64,000 bases of DNA, from the NCBI GenBank assembly GCA_040119125.1, contig JBEDTR010000017.1:310001-374000 (forward strand). Reading direction: 5' to 3'. Below, piece by piece: positions 63,128 through 64,000 of this stretch; the first letter of the stretch is position 1; each line of letters starts with the position of its first letter. Both the position numbers and the translations under genes were made by a program. Below the pieces are notes generated by a model, which ran no database searches, had not been told where the DNA came from, and saw only the letters and a list, made by a program, of their open reading frames with translations. This DNA comes from Pacificitalea sp040119125 (GTDB lineage Bacteria; Pseudomonadota; Alphaproteobacteria; Rhodobacterales; Rhodobacteraceae).

Positions 63128-64000
63128 ATGACCCGCACCGTGATCGAGAGCAAATCGAAAACCGTGGCCATCGGCTTTGACGAACCGTTCTGCGTGATCG
63201 GCGAGCGCATCAACCCGACAGGCCGCAAAAAGCTGGCCGCCGAATTGGAAGCGGGCGATTTTTCGACCGTTGAACGTGACGCGCTGGAGCAGGTCGCCTG
63301 TGGCGCGATGGTGCTCGATGTGAATGCGGGTGTGGTCTATAACTCCAACCCCAACCCCAATGAGACCGAGCCGCCGCTGATGCGCCGGATGATCGAATTG
63401 GTGCAGGGTCTGGTCGATGTGCCGCTTTGCATCGACAGCTCGGTGCCCGGCGCGCTGGAAGCAGGGCTTGAGGCCGCCGAAGGCCGCCCGCTGGTCAATT
63501 CCGTCACCGGCGAGGAAGAGCGTCTGGAATTGGTTCTCCCGCTCATCAAGAAATACAACGTGCCCGTGGTCGCGATCTCGAACGACGATACCGGCATTTC
63601 CGAAGACCCCGACGTGCGCTTTGCCGTCGCCAAGAAAATCGTCGAGCGCGCCGCCGATTACGGCATTCCCGCCCATGACATCGTCGTCGATCCGCTGCTG
63701 ATGCCGGTCGGTGCCATGGCCACCGCCGGGCGTCAGGTGTTCACCCTCGTGCGCCGTCTGCGCGATGAGCTGGGCGTGAACACGACCTGCGGCGCGTCGA
63801 ATGTCAGCTTTGGCCTGCCCAACCGGCATGGCATCAACGCGGCCTTCCTGCCGATGGCGATTGCCTCGGGCATGACCAGCGCGATCATGAACCCCGTCCG
63901 CTCGGTCGAAATGGAAGCCGTGAAGGCCGCCAACATGCTGATGAACCACGATCCCAATGGCGGCGAATGGATCCGCTTCTCGCGCGTGCTGGACGCGGTC
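63128..64000 (+). CDS. Methyltetrahydrofolate:corrinoid methyltransferase (pterin-binding), partial
   Basis: The frame is open for 291 codons up to the right edge. It begins MTRTVIESKSKTVAIGFDEP, with FCVIGERINPTGRKKLAAEL as the pterin-binding entry, then VLDVNAGVVYNSNPNPNETEPPLM, PLCIDSSVPGALEAGLEA, VVDPLLMPVG and TCGASNVSFGLPNRHGINAAFL, the standard blocks of the pterin-binding TIM barrel of MetH or AcsE. As a stand-alone domain, it could be the folate part of a split methionine synthase, known in roseobacters, or serve another corrinoid methyl transfer. GAGG lies seven bases before the ATG. The corrinoid and homocysteine partners are outside the window. Confidence 0.9.
   Translation, partial: MTRTVIESKSKTVAIGFDEPFCVIGERINPTGRKKLAAELEAGDFSTVERDALEQVACGAMVLDVNAGVVYNSNPNPNETEPPLMRRMIELVQGLVDVPLCIDSSVPGALEAGLEAAEGRPLVNSVTGEEERLELVLPLIKKYNVPVVAISNDDTGISEDPDVRFAVAKKIVERAADYGIPAHDIVVDPLLMPVGAMATAGRQVFTLVRRLRDELGVNTTCGASNVSFGLPNRHGINAAFLPMAIASGMTSAIMNPVRSVEMEAVKAANMLMNHDPNGGEWIRFSRVLDAV

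Overview
The window is a 64 kb GC-rich chromosomal stretch, dense in genes on both strands, that looks like an alphaproteobacterium of the Rhodobacterales (roseobacter type). Supporting signs are a ribosomal protein L21 with a helix-hairpin-helix tail next to L27, the fumC-DUF4169-ribbon-helix-helix run, TRAP and Dpp-type uptake systems, CobS, Tad-like genes, and a stand-alone pterin-domain methyltransferase of the type used in split methionine synthases. These are lineage inferences from gene content and order; no rRNA gene is present.

Layout. 1-5.3 kb: partial GNAT acetyltransferase, rpmA, rplU, a secreted DUF2059 protein, tRNA-Ser(CGA), a DUF998 membrane protein and rsgA. 5.3-9.6 kb: an MFS exporter divergent from a complete TRAP transporter (P-Q-M). 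9.7-26.4 kb: a metabolic island, all on the minus strand. It has two operons around a lysR gene. Operon A is bmp-permease-permease-amiF-biuH-ABC ATPase-cysteine hydrolase-cupin, with overlapping or nearly touching genes. Operon B is a Dpp-like ABC transporter (binding protein, two permeases, fused double ATPase) followed by allophanate hydrolase atzF. Together biuH and atzF can take biuret to allophanate and then to ammonia and CO2. The second cysteine hydrolase is a good candidate for a step before biuret (for example triuret), and the formamidase suggests a formylated or formamide-releasing substrate. Both operons carry nearly the same 17-bp palindrome with a T-N11-A LysR box, at the same spacing from a similar promoter. 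This is the most interesting part of the window.

26.7-38 kb: a DEAD-box helicase with a DbpA-like domain and a Gly/Lys-rich tail, three Tad-type pilus-associated proteins, a DUF305 protein, a small outer-membrane-like protein, a Cache-HAMP receptor without an output domain, an AI-2E/PerM-family exporter and a 2-hydroxyacid dehydrogenase. 38.1-43.4 kb: a putative glucosylglycerate module (HAD phosphatase plus GT81-like glycosyltransferase) run together with a ZntB/CorA transporter, then TerC and GSCFA proteins. 43.4-50 kb: two small envelope proteins, a GNAT enzyme, a FAS1 (fasciclin) protein next to an ECF sigma/RskA-type anti-sigma pair, cobS and a dihaem cytochrome c.

50-64 kb: mostly housekeeping: hpt, a COQ10/RatA-like START protein, prfC, an OsmC protein, an RhlE-like helicase, a ribbon-helix-helix protein, DUF4169, fumC, rlmE and ppx/gppA. 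A cytochrome P450 and a membrane alpha/beta hydrolase with overlapping reading frames sit between fumC and rlmE. The window ends inside a methyltetrahydrofolate:corrinoid methyltransferase. No CRISPR array, complete insertion sequence, prophage or rRNA operon was seen.
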